A stretch of DNA of 64,000 nt, taken from Nageia nagi. Taxonomy: Eukaryota; Pinophyta. The stretch is taken from the NCBI GenBank assembly GCA_050084985.1, contig JBITNC010000001.1, positions 30,504,001-30,568,000 of the forward strand, given 5' to 3'. Below the pieces are notes generated by a model. It did no database searches, was not told the DNA's origin, and was given only the letters and a program-made list of their open reading frames with translations. The position numbers were made by a program, and so were the translations under genes. This document shows, piece after piece, positions 34,341 through 46,438 of the stretch. Within the stretch, counting starts at the first letter, position 1; every line of letters begins with the position of its first letter.

Positions 34341-35034
34341 TTTTATTCAAATTTGATCTTTCTAGGTTAATCTTTACTAGGTTAATTGAAGACTAAAATA
34401 TACATGTGATTGGTGTTAAAAACCATGCTGCTAACTGTATGAAGTATAATATTTTAGGCTGCTAGTAGCATACATCTTGATGAGTCAATAATGAAAGTTA
34501 AAGGGATATCTATGGTTTGGATAGTTGAGCAATTCAATATCATCAACCAACATCTTATAGATATTTTTAAGCATATTTAAAGGCATGCTACTCTCTTGAT
34601 TCATCATCTTAGCTTAGAGAGTTTTAAGGTTTTGGGATTGTAAATATTTGAAAGAATACCAAGAGTCATTCCAGAATTGTTATAGTTATGAAGTTATTCT
34701 TCTTATTGTAGGATATTGTAATAGTGTTGTAGGATATGGTATTACCATTATTTTTATGGTATTTATCTATTCATGTAATATTGTAGTGTCCATAAAAAAT
34801 AAAAAGAGAAGGCTCCAATTCCATTCTAGATTAGCCCACATTAGATGAACCAAGTTAAATCATTATGTTAATCTTATTGTTTTTGATTGAGAATTGTTAA
34901 TTTGTAATTTTAAAATGTGTGAATTTTGAATTTATATGCAATTTCATGGTTTTGATAATAGTGAGTATTCTTTTTTATTTGCATCTATAAGTGAGGATCT
35001 GAATATGCTATAAGCATTTGATGCTTACAGATCA
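34341..35034 (+). mobile_element. Ty3/gypsy 5' LTR
   Basis: About 694 bp, homologous to 39,098-39,818. Shared blocks include 'gactaaaatata(c/t)atgtgatt', 'gttaaaaaccatgct', 'tgatgagtcaataatg', 'aaaggcatgctactctc', 'gatggtattaccattatttt' and 'gtatgctataagcat'. It ends CA two bases before the primer-binding site. The left TG is decayed. Confidence 0.88.
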
Positions 35035-35036
35035 TG

Positions 35037-35048
35037 TGGTATCAAAGC
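35037..35048 (+). promoter_or_regulatory. Primer-binding site, initiator tRNA-Met type
   Basis: TGGTATCAAAGC differs by one base from the common plant site TGGTATCAGAGC and starts two bases after the LTR end. Confidence 0.9.
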
Positions 35049-35149
35049 TTGTGTGCCTAAAATTTGAGACCAAAATATTAGGAATTTTAGGCTACCAACT
35101 ACATATTTTTTTTTATGTTTAGGAGGATATATCAAATATTAGAATTGAT

Positions 35150-36230
35150 TATGGAGGATCCTAAGATTGGTCGAAGGTGCAGAGTGACTGAAATAGATGA
35201 TTCGGAGGAGCAATAATCTATTATTCATACCAAAGATGATACTAATTTTGAAAGGAGATTTTTAGAAATGAAGAATCATTTGGCTTCTTTGGATAAGTTG
35301 TTGACTACTAGAGCAAATGTAAATATCAATTATAGGCATCAAAATGAAGTTGGAGGATCTAATTTATCATCTTCATCAAATCGAGTTCCATTCAAGGTGG
35401 AGGCTAAAGTGGACATTCTTACTTTTGGTGGGGAGGTTGATGTAGAAAAATTAAATAATTTTTTGAAATAATTAGAGGTTTATTTCCAAATTTATGGTAT
35501 TGTAAATGATGTTGATAAAATCTCTTTTTCTAGATTAAAGATCGATGGACATGCTTTAGTTTGTTGGGAAATCCATGTAGGAACTTTTAGTCATGAACAC
35601 TTATTAGAAGTATATTCTTGAGTTAAATTTAAAAAATTGTTAAGGGATCAATTTTATCCATTGAAACGTCATAATAAATAATTAATGAAATGGTAATTAT
35701 TTAGGCAATAAAAAGGGCAAATGGCTCAAGAACACACTACATAATTTAGGAAACAAGCTACTTTGTTTGGAGTTTCACTAAAAGATACTCAAACTTTAAT
35801 GAAGTACATTAGAGGTTTACATAGTCAATTACAAAATACTATGATATTGTTTAATCTTACTAATCTTGATCAAGTGTGTGTGTAAGTACAATACTTAGAG
35901 GAGGATAGTAAAGTAAGGAGATATTATGATGAATCCAAGAAGGATTCTAATTCAAAAGGAGGACAAGATAAAAGCAAAGGAAAGCAAGAGACTAAGATCA
36001 CTAATATTTCAAAGAAAGAAAGTGATAATAGGCATTGTAATCATTGTGATAAATATGATCATGTTGATGATAAATATTGGAAACTTCATCCAGAATTATG
36101 TCCATATAAGAAAAAGAATAAGGATAAAACTAATGCTATGATTCTTAAAAGTGAGGGTGTTAAGGGAAGTTTAGATGTTGATGAGAAACTAAATTTTTCA
36201 TCCATTAAAAAAGTTGAATAATATCAATAG
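35150..36230 (+). pseudogene. Ty3/gypsy gag (capsid and zinc knuckle)
   Basis: + strand text gives FKVEAKVDILTFGGEVDVEK, LEVYFQIYGIVNDVDKISFS and WEIHVGTF (capsid, about 35,390-35,590), then LRDQFYPL, LMKW, FRKQATLFGVSL and YIRGLHSQLQNTM. A Lys-rich linker and a knuckle RHCNHCDKYDHVDDKYWKLH (about 36,030-36,090) follow. The last knuckle Cys is replaced by Tyr. Stops at LK*LEVYF, NK*LMKW*LF and CV*VQYLEE all sit at expected Gln codons, so C-to-T decay explains them. The same protein is repeated at 39.9-40.8 kb. Confidence 0.9.
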
Positions 36231-36239
36231 ATTGAAAAA

Positions 36240-36600
36240 TAAAGACTTCATTTATTTCATATAAAAATACAAATTAAGAAAATAAGAGTGGATTGCATTG
36301 TTGATTCGAGTTCTCAAGGAAATTTGATTTCAAAATCTATGGCAAGTGATTTGGGATTGGAAACTTTCAACCATCCAAATCCATATCCTTTGGGTTGGGT
36401 TCATCATAATGCTAGTTTGCAAGTCACTAAATAATGTAAGTTGAAAGTTGCTATTTTTGTAAAGTTCATTGATAAAGTTATGATTGATGTTGTTCCTTTA
36501 AACATTTGTGGTGTTATTCTTGATAACCTTTATTTGTGGGATAGAGATGCTATTTATTATAGAAGATTAAATAAATACAAATTATGATTGGTAAAATATG
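36240..36600 (+). pseudogene. Ty3/gypsy aspartic protease
   Basis: Text reads VDCIVDSSSQGNLISKSMAS, DLGLETFNHPNPYPLGWVHH, MIDVVPLNICGVILDNLYLW and RDAIYYRRLNKYKL. The catalytic DTG/DSG loop appears as DSS, so the glycine is lost. Order and spacing fit retropepsins of this family. The downstream stretch to 36,820 is decayed linker. Confidence 0.85.
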
Positions 36601-36829
36601 AAATGATTTTTCTAGATTGTGCACATAATAATAAGAAAAAGCTATTTTGGTCACTTCTAGTGAGGTAAAACACCTTATAAATACTTCTAAAATGTTTGGG
36701 TTGATCATGGTGAAAATCAGAGCTTCTAATGAGGTGAATATCATGCTATCGGTAGAATGCAACACTAATTTTAAGTTGATAACAACATGCAAAAGGGAAG
36801 AATATATACATAAATTGGTCTAAGAGTTT

Positions 36830-37360
36830 ACTAACTTATTTGTATAGCCATAGTGATTACCTCCTATAAAGTATATACAACACAATATTCAATTGTTACT
36901 TGATTCTTCATTACCTAACATAGCTTTGTATCAAAAATCAATTTTGGTGCAAGAGAAGATAACGAGGCAAATTCAAGAGTTGGTTGATCAAGGTGTGATC
37001 ATATTGCTTCAACTTTACATGATGTAACCATTAAGAGGAAAGTGGTCCAATGGGGGAAACATCAAACATCTTTTGATACCTTGAAGAAAAATATTATTAG
37101 TGCACCCATGCTAGCACTTCTTGATTTGTAGAAGCTATTTGAAGTAGAGACTGATGTAAGTATCTATGACATGGTGACCATTATGTTACAAGGAGGTAAA
37201 CCCATTTTCTATCATTTCAAAAACATTAGTGGAGCCATTTTGAATTATCATACTTATGATAAGGAAATGCTTGCATTGGTTGAAGTTGTTAAAAAGTGGA
37301 AACATTACTTAATGGAAAGAGAAATAATCATTCATATTGATCATCAACCATTAAAATAGA
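36830..37360 (+). pseudogene. RT remnant fused to RNase H (RT palm deleted)
   Basis: The RT start is visible (ITRQIQELVDQGVI, near 36,965-37,005). Within a few tens of bases the text is already in the RNase H connection (LHDVTIKRKVVQWGKHQTSF, DTLKKNIISAPMLALLDL). The open frame 37,171-37,359 follows, with GGKPIFYHFKNISGAILNYH, EMLALVEVVKKWKHYLM and IHIDHQPLK. The palm with YxDD is absent, an internal deletion of roughly 170 codons judged from family layout. Confidence 0.85.
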
Positions 37361-37639
37361 CTTACAAATTAAATCAAAATTGAAACTAACTAAACACTAT
37401 AGATGGATGGATTTTCTCTAATAATTTCATCTTATGATCAAATATAAAAATGAAACATATAATAAGGTTGTTAACATGCTTTATATACCACCTATACCTA
37501 CAAATTTCATGCTACCAACAACATTAAACACTTATTTTAGGCTACTAATAACATGAAAATAGGGGATAGTGAATTCCCTCTTAATGTTTAAATCTCTTCC
37601 TTTTCTTTTTGATTTATTTTTAAAGGCATATGTATAGGA

Positions 37640-39060
37640 TCTTGACTTTGAAGAGGTGTATGAGCAATTTTCTTCATCTAGGTCCAAGTATGAGGCATTG
37701 GATGATTTTCATTTGCAAAATGGACTTATTGATCATTTTAATTCATTATGTGTACATATAGGTGAAAGGATTAAATTGATTAGAGAAGCACATACTTCAA
37801 ATATTGTAGGAAATTTTGGGGTTAGAAAGACATTGTATAATTTACAAAGATATTTATATTGGAAAAAGATGCAAGATCAAGTTGACAAGTACATAAGGGG
37901 GTATTCTTTATGTTGCATGAGCAAGCCAAGTAATAGAAAATTGAGTTTGTATTAGCCACTTATAGTACCTTCATGTCCATGGGAGTGTATCTCAATGGAT
38001 TTTATGGGAGGATTGTTTATGACCAAGAAAGGTCATGACTATATATTTGTTGTTGTGGATCAATTTAGCAAGATGTGTGTTTTGATTCCATGTAAGAAGA
38101 CTATAATGGTATAAGATGTTGCAAATTTATTCTTCTCTAATGTTTGGTTTCATTTTGTATTGCCCACTTTTATTGTTTTGTATAGAGATAGTAGATTTTA
38201 GGTAATTTTTGGAGATGTTTGTGGGAAAAGATGGACACAAGGTTGAAGAGGAGTACTACCTTTGATCTTCAAATAGATGGACAAACTGAGATAGTGAATA
38301 AGATAATGGTTCAACTATTGAGGGGTTATTGTGGCAAGCATCCTAATTCTTAGTATGAACATCTTGAATATATCCAACATTCATATAATAGGGAAATTTA
38401 TTCTTCCATTAATAAGAGTCCTTTTAAGATTTTTTTGGTTATTTACCACCATCACCTTTTGATTGTGTATTTGAAAAATAAAAGGATGAATAAAATTCAT
38501 TTGAGAAAGAGGAAAAGCAAGTTGAAAGTTTCATTGAGAAGATTAGGAAAATTCATCTGAAAGCCCAAGAGTAATTTAAAACAAGCCAAGCCAAGTACAA
38601 GATGATACATGAAAAATATAGAATTCACCATAAGTTTCATGTGGAAGACTATGTTTGTTTGCATATTAGTAAGGAGAGGTTGCAAGGACCAGCCAAGAAG
38701 TTTAAACCTATAAGGTATGAACCATTTGAGATTATAGAGCAAGTAAATGAGAATGCTTTTAGATAGAATCTACCAACATATATGAACATATATTTGGTTA
38801 TGAATGTGAAAAAATTAAAATTATATGATCCATATATGTTGATTGAAGGTGAAGTAGATTCAAATCATATTTTTTCATCTCTTAATTACTTAGCTCCTAA
38901 TAGTATGGATGAACTCAAGGATAATTTGATATTACAAAAGAAGGTTTATGCTACAAGAAGAGGTAATATAGAGCTATGGTTGGTTGGATTGAAGGGAAAA
39001 AATCTTAATAAAGTCAAGTGAATGGATAAGTCTATGATTGGGGAGTTATTTATTCAAATA
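37640..39060 (+). pseudogene. Ty3/gypsy integrase with C-terminal domain
   Basis: The zinc-binding N-domain lies in the frame 37,656-37,955 (LIREAHTSNIVGNFGVRKTL, RYLYWKKMQDQV, then YSLCC). SMDFMGGLF with [12 protein letters not shown] marks the first Asp (about 37,990-38,080), and VLYRDSRF the second (about 38,180). IDGQTEIVNK marks the Glu helix (about 38,275). The C-terminal part has LQGPAKKFKPIRYEPFEI, MNVKKLKLYDPYM and ELWLVGLKGKNL. Frameshifts separate these blocks, so the enzyme is dead. Confidence 0.9.
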
Positions 39061-39090
39061 TGCATTTGTGGGACCAAATGTCTTCTTATT

Positions 39091-39097
39091 AGGGAGG
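39091..39097 (+). promoter_or_regulatory. Polypurine tract before the second LTR
   Basis: AGGGAGG directly precedes the TG start of the LTR at 39,098, as expected for the second-strand primer of an LTR element. Confidence 0.75.
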
Positions 39098-39818
39098 TGT
39101 CATCCAAATTAGATCATATTAGGTTGTTCTCTACAAGAGTAGTACTCATTCTAAAAGTATTTATTCTTGGAGATGGATTAAAGACTAAAATATATATGTG
39201 ATTAGTGTTAAAAACCATGCTAAAAATAACATGAAGTCTAGTATTTTTAGGCTTCTAGTAGCATGCACCTTGATGAGTCAATAATGGAAGTTTTACGGAC
39301 ATCGATGGTTCAAATAGTTGAGTGGTTTAGGATCATCAAACAATATATTAGAGATGTTTCTAGGTCTATTTAAAGGCATGCTACTCTCCTAGTTTATTAT
39401 CTTAGCTTAGAAAGTTTTGGGATTGTAAATATTTAAAGGAAGACCAAGTGTTATTCCAAAATTTTTGAAGTTCTGAAGTTATTCTTCTTGCTATAGGAGA
39501 TTGAATTAGTGTTGTAGGAGATGGTATTACCATTATTTTGATGGTATTTCTCTATACATGTAATATTGTAATGTCCATAGATAATAAGAAGAGAAGGCTC
39601 TAATTTCATGTTGAATTAGCCCTCATTAGCTTAACCAAGGTAAATAATTGTGTTGATATTATTGTGTGTGATTAAGAATTGTTAATTTATAGATTTACAT
39701 TATGCAATTTTTGAATTTATATGAAATTTGATAGTTCTTATAATGGTGAATGTTTTTTTCTTTCAAATCTATAAGTGAGGATTTGAGTATGCTATAAGCA
39801 TCTAGTGATTATGGATCA
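39098..39818 (+). mobile_element. Ty3/gypsy second LTR
   Basis: 721 bp, TGTCATCCAAATTAG...ATGGATCA, intact TG...CA. Compared with the first LTR it differs by many substitutions and small indels, consistent with an old insertion. It is followed at once by a primer site and another gag. Confidence 0.9.
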
Positions 39819-39820
39819 TG

Positions 39821-39832
39821 TGGTATCAAAGC
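39821..39832 (+). promoter_or_regulatory. Second primer-binding site (initiator tRNA-Met type)
   Basis: TGGTATCAAAGC is identical to the site at 35,037 and lies two bases after the second LTR. Confidence 0.9.
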
Positions 39833-39939
39833 TTATGTATGAAAAATTTGGGGAAATATTTTTAAGGATTTTAAGCTTCTAGTAGAGTGTTTTTTTATTT
39901 TGAGAGATCTAAAAGACTATAATTGATTTCAAAGGATCT

Positions 39940-40800
39940 TGAGATTGGTTTAAGGTGCAAAGTGACTAAAATGGATGATTTGTAGGAGTAATAGTCTACT
40001 ATTCATACCAAAGTGGATGCCAATTTTAAAAGGAGATTTTTGGTAATGGAGAATCATTTTTCTAAGTTATTGGTTGCTAGAGCAAGTGTAAATATCAATC
40101 AGAGGTAATGAAATGAAGTTAGAGGACCTGATTCATCATATTTATCAAATTGAGTTCCATTTAAGGTGGAGGATAAAGTGGAAATTCCTACTTTTCGTAG
40201 AGAAATTGATGTACAAAAATTAAACAATTGGAAGTTTATTTCCAAATTCATGGTATTGTAAATGATGTTGATAAAATATTTTTTTCTAGATTAAAGATAG
40301 GTGGATATGTTTTAGTTTGGTGGGAAATCCATGTAGAAACTTTTATTCATGAACACCTATTAGAAGTATCTTCTTGGGTTGAATTTAAGAACTTGTTAAG
40401 AGATCAATTTTATTCATTGGGACATCTTAATAAATAATTAATGAAATGGTAATTCTTTAGGTAGTAACTTTTCTTGGGGTTTAAATAAATGATCTTCAAA
40501 CTTTAATGAAGTACATTAGAGGTTTACATATTCATTTTAAAATTACTATCATGTTGTTGAATCCTACTAATATTGATCAAGTGTGCATGCAAGCACAATA
40601 CTTAGAGGAGGATGGAAAAGCAAGGAGATAATGTGATGAATCCAAGAAGGCTTCTAATTCAAAGGGAGGATAAGATAAAGGTAAATATCAAGATAAAGGA
40701 AAAGGTAAACAAGAAACTAAGACCACTAATATTTCAAAGAGAGAATGTAATAATAGGCATTGTATTCATTATGATAAATATGGTTATGAGGTAGTTTGGA
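39940..40800 (+). pseudogene. Second, truncated gag copy of the Ty3/gypsy element
   Basis: Homologous in order to 35,150-36,060: LEVYFQIHGIVNDVDKIFFS (open frame 40,228-40,437), WWEIHVETFIHEHLLEVSSW, LRDQFYSLGHLNK, YIRGLH and AQYLEEDGKARR. It ends in the zinc-knuckle region (RHCIHYDKYGYE), where homology stops near 40,800. A segment corresponding to ~35,700-35,770 of the first copy is deleted. Confidence 0.88.
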
Positions 40801-41740
40801 TGAAAGCAAGGCATTACACTAGAGTGTGAGTTTTTTGTTAGAATTAGGAGGTATAGGGATCATGAACCTAACCTTTATGAGAATCCTCCTAAGTGGGTGG
40901 AGGAATGGATGCCTTCCCATGATAATCGATTAGGGAGAGACTTGAATAATGAGAAGGATGAGGACCTTGATGGCCCTCAATTTGACCAACCATATATAAT
41001 ATGGTGAAGCAGAGTGAGACCTAATATATTTAATTTATATGGGTTATAGTGGTTGGTAGAGGTTTCTAAAGGAGAAGCAAAGGAAGAGGAAGGAGAGGAG
41101 GAAGAATAAGAAGGAGATGGAGGTGATGGGTAAGATGAGGAGCCACTAAATCATGATGAGCAGGGAGGGTGAGATATTCCTATTGGAATAACCATTACAA
41201 ATACCTAGTAGTAGCTCAAAAATGAGCTTAGTGAGTATATTACATTTTATACTTGCAAATTAGTTTGCATACAATAATAATAATATAACTAATTATATCT
41301 TGTTTTAGTTTTTGTAGGTCAAACTAAATTGGTCTTAAATTCAGAAAATGCATCTAGGCTATAAGTTGAGGAGACCTTGGCTAAAGTTAGGGAGGAGAGT
41401 ACCATAAAGGATAAAGAATTAGATGTACTAAAGGTGCATTTGGAGTCCTTTGAGAAAATCATGGAAATATTATTTAAAATTCATTAGGATTCTTGGGATC
41501 AAAACTTCTTAGGAATGATAGATGGCATTTTGGATCAAAAAAAGTAGATAGAGGACCCCTTGGGTGAGAAAGGTCACTTATAGGCATGATTAGTAGCACT
41601 AGGAGAGCAATTTGGGCTAAAAATGCCAAGTCTTAGCAAGATAACCTCAAAGTCCAAGAGTTTTAGGAGTGTTAGGAGTCACCTTGGTACTACTAGTAGT
41701 GTTAGTAAAGGAAACTAACTTGTGGCATGGTTGATGGGAT
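40801..41740 (+). pseudogene. Unrecognised charged/coiled-coil coding scrap
   Basis: Text includes YRDHEPNLYENPPKWVEEWM, RLGRDLNNEKDEDLDGPQFD, a Glu/Gly-rich stretch, and (after a T-rich intron-like gap at about 41,235-41,320 ending TTTTGTAG) KLVLNSENASR, EETLAKVREESTIKDKELDV and KMPSLSKITSKSKSFRSVRS. The layout (globular end, acidic linker, coiled coil, Ser-rich tail) resembles C-termini of transposon-borne plant proteins. I cannot name the family. Confidence 0.45.
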
Positions 41741-41777
41741 ATATGGTTTTGAAAAAGATAATGTACTATATTTTTTG

Positions 41778-41780
<3 letters not shown>

Positions 41781-41848
<68 letters not shown>

Positions 41849-41853
41849 TGTAT
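41781..41853. repeat. Compound microsatellite (TA)n-(TATG)n
   Basis: About 20 TA units (41,781-41,820) pass directly into about eight TATG units (41,821-41,853). The transition matches the loop of the foldback at 9.9 kb. Confidence 0.97.
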
Positions 41854-42900
41854 GACTTATTTATGAAATGTGTATATAACATATGTATGGCTTAAATGAT
41901 TTAGTGTTTGTAATTGATTTTAAATTTTTATAACTAGAACATATGTGTGATTAATAGTAAATGAATATCTATGATTGTTGGGATAACATAAATAAGGTGT
42001 TCAAAATATTGAACATGTGTTAAAATTATAAATTGAACCCAATGCAAGCATTGATATTTTTAACAATTTATGGTATTTGGTTGTGGCAAAATAGGTCATG
42101 GTAGCATAGAGGCATGGATTTTCATATTTGGTACCAAAAAATAAGAATTTTTGTTATGGTTATGGTTGTGGGTAAAGGAACATTAGTGTGGATGTGGTAC
42201 AATACATGTAAAATTGAGGTAACAATTAGATGCATGACAAGGCAATGTTTAAATCATTAGGAAGGGTATTTGGGAGCAAAAGGGTTTTGATTGTGCATAA
42301 TATATGCTAAGAAACCTAACATGGGTGCTAGTGTGTTAGATATAAAATGGAGCTAGGAATAACCTCTCCAACATCAAATTGATCCTCCAAGGAAATAAAA
42401 ATAAGAATGGATGATATATGGTTAACGAACAAATAAATGATCTTAAGTGAAAAGGTTGTCAAGCTAAATTGAACCAATTTTTTCTTAATAAATTATGATA
42501 AATCCACACAGAGCATAGGTTAAGTTCTTTATATGGGAATGGATGACCTACAAATTTTATTAGTTTCTTGAAATTTGGTAGGAATACCAACATGCATGTT
42601 GAGGTTAGCATTTGCATAGAGCTAGAAAATAGTATATGGAAGTGACTTTTGGTGACTAGTGAATGCCCCTAATGTGGAGGAGATGATTGACTGGTAAGTT
42701 GTATCCTAGCAAAAACATGGGGATCTATAGATATTTTGATTGTAAAACCAAAATAGAGAGACCTATACTTATAAAAAAACTATAAATGATAAGATAAAGA
42801 ACAATAATGTGTACATTTGTACCAAGGTGGGGTAAGAGTACTCACAAAGTTGACACTTGCATTTGATGACATTCTTTGAAAAAATTTAGAAATGGGTTAT
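41854..42900 (-). mobile_element. R1 post-gag non-coding spacer, minus copy
   Basis: Minus-strand sequence such as 'cttgacaaccttttcactta' (about 42,460) and 'attcctaccaaatttcaag' (about 42,580) aligns with 51,390-51,430 and 51,212-51,232 of the + R1 copy. No pol motif is present. The part nearest 41.9 kb is not matched. Confidence 0.55.
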
Positions 42901-45560
42901 TAAATATGTCCATTATTTTATTCTTCTCATGCTAAATACTTCTCAATAGTTTTGGATTATCATATAACTTTAGCTTTTGAAAAAGTAACCTTATTTTGAT
43001 TAATGATATCCTAAATCTTGTTAAGCAATGCAACACAATACTTTATTGCATGCTCTCGATATTGATGATATTCACAAAACCCATCTAATTTACACTCCTT
43101 TGGTACTATTGATGTAAAGGATGACTAAGTTGTAGGCTTTGGTGATGGAATCAATAATTTTTACTTGATCAAAGCTCTTGTGACTTCATAAATATCATCA
43201 TAGATAGGTGTAAATTTCTATCTAGGTAATTTTTGACATTCTATGTTAATCTACTTTTCATATTTGTCCACTTTTCAAACTTTTGTTACTACTATTATAA
43301 GTTGTTGCACCTTTCCCATTTTGGAAACTATTTGTACTTCATGAGAATGCTACTTTTTATTCTAATGTTGTGATTGTGGGGGTGATTTATCCCATTTTTT
43401 TTTTATTCTAGTTTCCAATGTCCATATTTAATGTTTAATTACTCTTTTCCTAATAAAACCTATAGAACTACATCAAGAGGAAAGTTATAGTACTTAAAAC
43501 ATTTTGATGCATATTTTGGTTGGAATGACTCTAATAAGGACATGATATTCATATCATCACCTATGAAAATATGATAAATTTTTTGATTAGCTATCCTTTT
43601 CTCTGCATTATCTTCAATAAATCATCAAATGTAAACTTCCTTGCAATATGAAGCTAGAAATGATTGCAAAAGGTAATTTTTAACTATCCAAAGCTAGTAA
43701 TGCTATCATATGGTAATTTATTGAACTAATCTAAAGCTTAACCATCTAGAGATAAAGAAAATAACTTTACATGCAAATCTTGATACAAATTGGTTAAGAA
43801 TACTTTATCAAACAAAATGTATATATAAATACATGGATCCACAGTTCCATAAAACCTTGTAAACTTCATCTCTTTATAGAAAGTTGTATGATATTTTGAT
43901 TTGCATGCATAAAGGGTTGTTTTCTTGAATTCTTTGAGGAGCTAATTCTTGGAACTTGACAATTATCTTGACTTGTTATTGTATTTCATCAATTTTGTCT
44001 TGTTCTATCATAGGTACTATAGGTTCTAATGTTGAAGGAGGAATGGTGATCAGAATGTCTATCATTGCATATTCTATTGGTTATTCTAATTATTATCCTT
44101 CTTAAAAGGTAGGACATTATTGTCTAGGATTAAATACTTTAAAAATTTCTATTTTATCATTCTTATCATGGATGATGTTGTACAATGTAGTTGAGACATA
44201 ACATTCTCTTTCTGTGTGAGACATTAATAACATTTGTTCCCTATCACATTTAAGAATTTTTACACATTTGATATCTTTTTCATCTTGAGTTTATCCAAGC
44301 ATGGGTTGCATAGCTTAGGTAATTATTTTATCCATTTCTCCCTCTTGATATTTCATTTCATCCATACAAGTATCCTAAATTGGTCATTTGTTCTCAAAAT
44401 GAAATATTCTTGTTTTATTTGTGTAATCATTTTGCACTTTACAAAGTATCCATCTATAATACTTGAACATTTTAGGAATAATTTTATTTTCTAAGGCTTG
44501 TTCATCAACTTATTGAAGAAATTTTGTTTTGATCCTTTTATATTCATTTGACCAATCTAGATAGGGTGTATCAAATTTAGCTAGAAGCTTATTGATTTCT
44601 TCATATTTTCCAAGATCATCATATTCACATTCATATTGAAAAAAAATATTTGTATCATCATCTGATTCTAGAATTTGCTCATCCTATCTATTATATGTAA
44701 TGGGGCCATCATCAATTGGAGGTGAAAGATCAAACTGAGCTTCCTGATGAAGCAATTATTACAATGTAGTTGATTGAGAAAGGTTGTCAATGACATTATT
44801 GATTAAGTCAATGATCTCTTATTAATTTTCCTAAGATATATCTATCACACACATTACTAGAAAAAATGGAGCTACTAATTCTATTTCAGGCTCAACACCC
44901 ATGCTAAGGTTAGCATCTATGTTGGTGTGAGTGTGCATGCAAGCTTTAGGAAGGATAAATGGTCATACATTTGGCATGGGAATGGATCTATTCATGAAGA
45001 ATCCCAAATTCATATTTTGAGGTGTAAGATTCATGTCATCAAGAGTAATGTTCTCCTTATACTCATTATGATGCTATAACATGTGTTACTTTACTACTTG
45101 TTCATCTTTTAGGGCATCAACTACATATGTTATTTCTTCCATTGGTAATCCACTAAGGAATTTGATGAATCTATGCTTATTTTCCTTGGAAGTCATGACT
45201 TTATTGAATTTCTCATCATCACTTAGTTAGGTAAAATGATCTCTTCTTTATTTGTGATAGAAGGTTGTTGATTTGGAGGGGTTTGACATATTGTATTTTT
45301 TTTAATTAGCCCTCTAATTTACTATCTTAGTTGAGTTATTAGAGCTATCTACAAATCCCTCCTGATATAAATAAATATGAGTAGCTTCCATAGTTATCCA
45401 TTCCTATAAATTGGTAAATGGTTGTTTGGTGTGAATTCTTTTGCTTCACCTTTGAACCACTTTAGGCCTACCAATTCTTCTTCTCTTTGGAGTCTTTTTA
45501 GCTAAAGGGTTAGTTTTAATATATGTATCTTCATTGCTAGTAATAAAAAATACCTTATGG
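42900..45560 (-). pseudogene. R1 gag, minus copy
   Basis: Homologous block by block to the + copy at 48.38-51.1 kb. The N-terminus (about 45,540-45,420) reads AKKTPKRRRIGRPKVVQR, a basic patch. Next come ATHIYLYQEGFVDSSNN and QTPPNQ (about 45,390-45,280), repeats with THTNIDANLSMGVEPEIE (about 44,930-44,880), then the capsid domain (about 43,860-43,580) with YGTVDPCIYI, LYQDLHVKLFSLSLDG, FNKLPYDSITSFG, LKITFCNHF and DDLLKIMQRKG. Near 43,220-43,080 the text parallels 50,570-50,720. It is broken by many stops. Confidence 0.75.
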
Positions 45561-45660
45561 ATATAATGTGTATATATAACCCTTAATAGGTTTAACATTG
45601 TGGTAGAATTATAGTTTCAAAGGTAATTTTAATCTAACCCTAAGTAAGAGAAATAAAAGG

Positions 45661-45680
45661 ACATAAATGGGTGGATGCCA
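45661..45680 (-). promoter_or_regulatory. Putative primer-binding site of the R1 minus copy
   Basis: On the minus strand TGGCATCCACCCATTTATGT starts three bases after the LTR CA end, the same spacing as in the LTR at 61,989-62,835. The tRNA is not identified. Confidence 0.55.
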
Positions 45681-45683
45681 ATA

Positions 45684-46438
45684 TGTTAATATGTGTTTTG
45701 GTATACCTAGAATTACCTCTAAATGAACTAAAAGCATATATACATTTGATTATATGATAAATGTAAGTTAATTATCTCAAATAAATATATATGAAAAAGG
45801 AATTTAATAGTGGATTAATAGTATAATGGAATCACATTGATGTTAAGATGTAAAATGTAGCTACACACACTAAAGAGAAAGGAATCAAGTGAAAGATAAA
45901 TTCCTACATGTTCTTACTTGTATCAATGTCAATAATATAATACACAAACTTGTCAAAGAATGATAAACTTACAATGTGAATCTTATGAACATTTACAAAA
46001 AAAACACCAACATAGGTGCTAGTATTAGAAAGTTGCACCAAAAATCCTAAAGAATGAGGTTTTTCAATAAGAATTAATGATAACAAATATGATGATAAGT
46101 TGAACCAAGCATATAATCACAAAATTGGATACATATATTTTCTCAAATGATAACAAGATTCCAATTTCAATAGGTGATGTTTAGAAACACCCAAGTGTAA
46201 GGTACCATATATCGAGATGTAATCTTGACATGCTTTCCCCAAGTTAGATATACTTACATTTATATTAGGTGTGATTCACCATATGACCCCTTGTGTGAAG
46301 GTAATAGTTGAACCTAATGTACCTTACAAAAAACATAAAAACACAACCTAAGAAATATGTGATAATAATTGTGATTAAGATATGTACATAAGGTGCACCT
46401 AAGTGGGAACATGTTAAAGGGACTACTTTTAGGTTTCA
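45684..46438 (-). mobile_element. R1 5' LTR, minus copy
   Basis: On the minus strand TGAAACCTAAAAGTAGTCCC...CACATATTAACA, 755 bp with TG...CA intact. It aligns with 28,654-29,478 and with the reverse complement of 54,177-54,968. gag follows it on the same strand, which fixes it as the 5' LTR. Confidence 0.88.

Larger units (their letters stand above)
34341..40800 (+). mobile_element. Ty3/gypsy element in LTR-internal-LTR-partial-internal arrangement
   Basis: Two LTRs (34,341-35,034 and 39,098-39,818) are each followed by the same initiator-Met primer site and a gag copy. The first internal region is nearly complete (gag, protease, remnant RT, RNase H, integrase). The second stops inside the zinc-knuckle region of gag near 40,800. 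Unequal recombination between elements, followed by truncation, would explain this. Confidence 0.85.
28654..46438 (-). mobile_element. R1 gag-only LTR element, minus copy, with nested insertions
   Basis: Read on the minus strand: 5' LTR 46,438-45,684, primer site 45,680-45,661, gag about 45.56-42.9 kb, non-coding spacer, then 3' region with minisatellite (34.31-33.11 kb) and LTR sequence (33,108-32,829 and 29,478-28,654). No pol domain is seen on the minus strand. Interrupting it are a + strand Ty3/gypsy element (34.34-40.8 kb), a foreign coding scrap (40.8-41.74 kb) and the CpG-rich insert (29.89-32.58 kb). A short target duplication was not evident. Confidence 0.65.
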
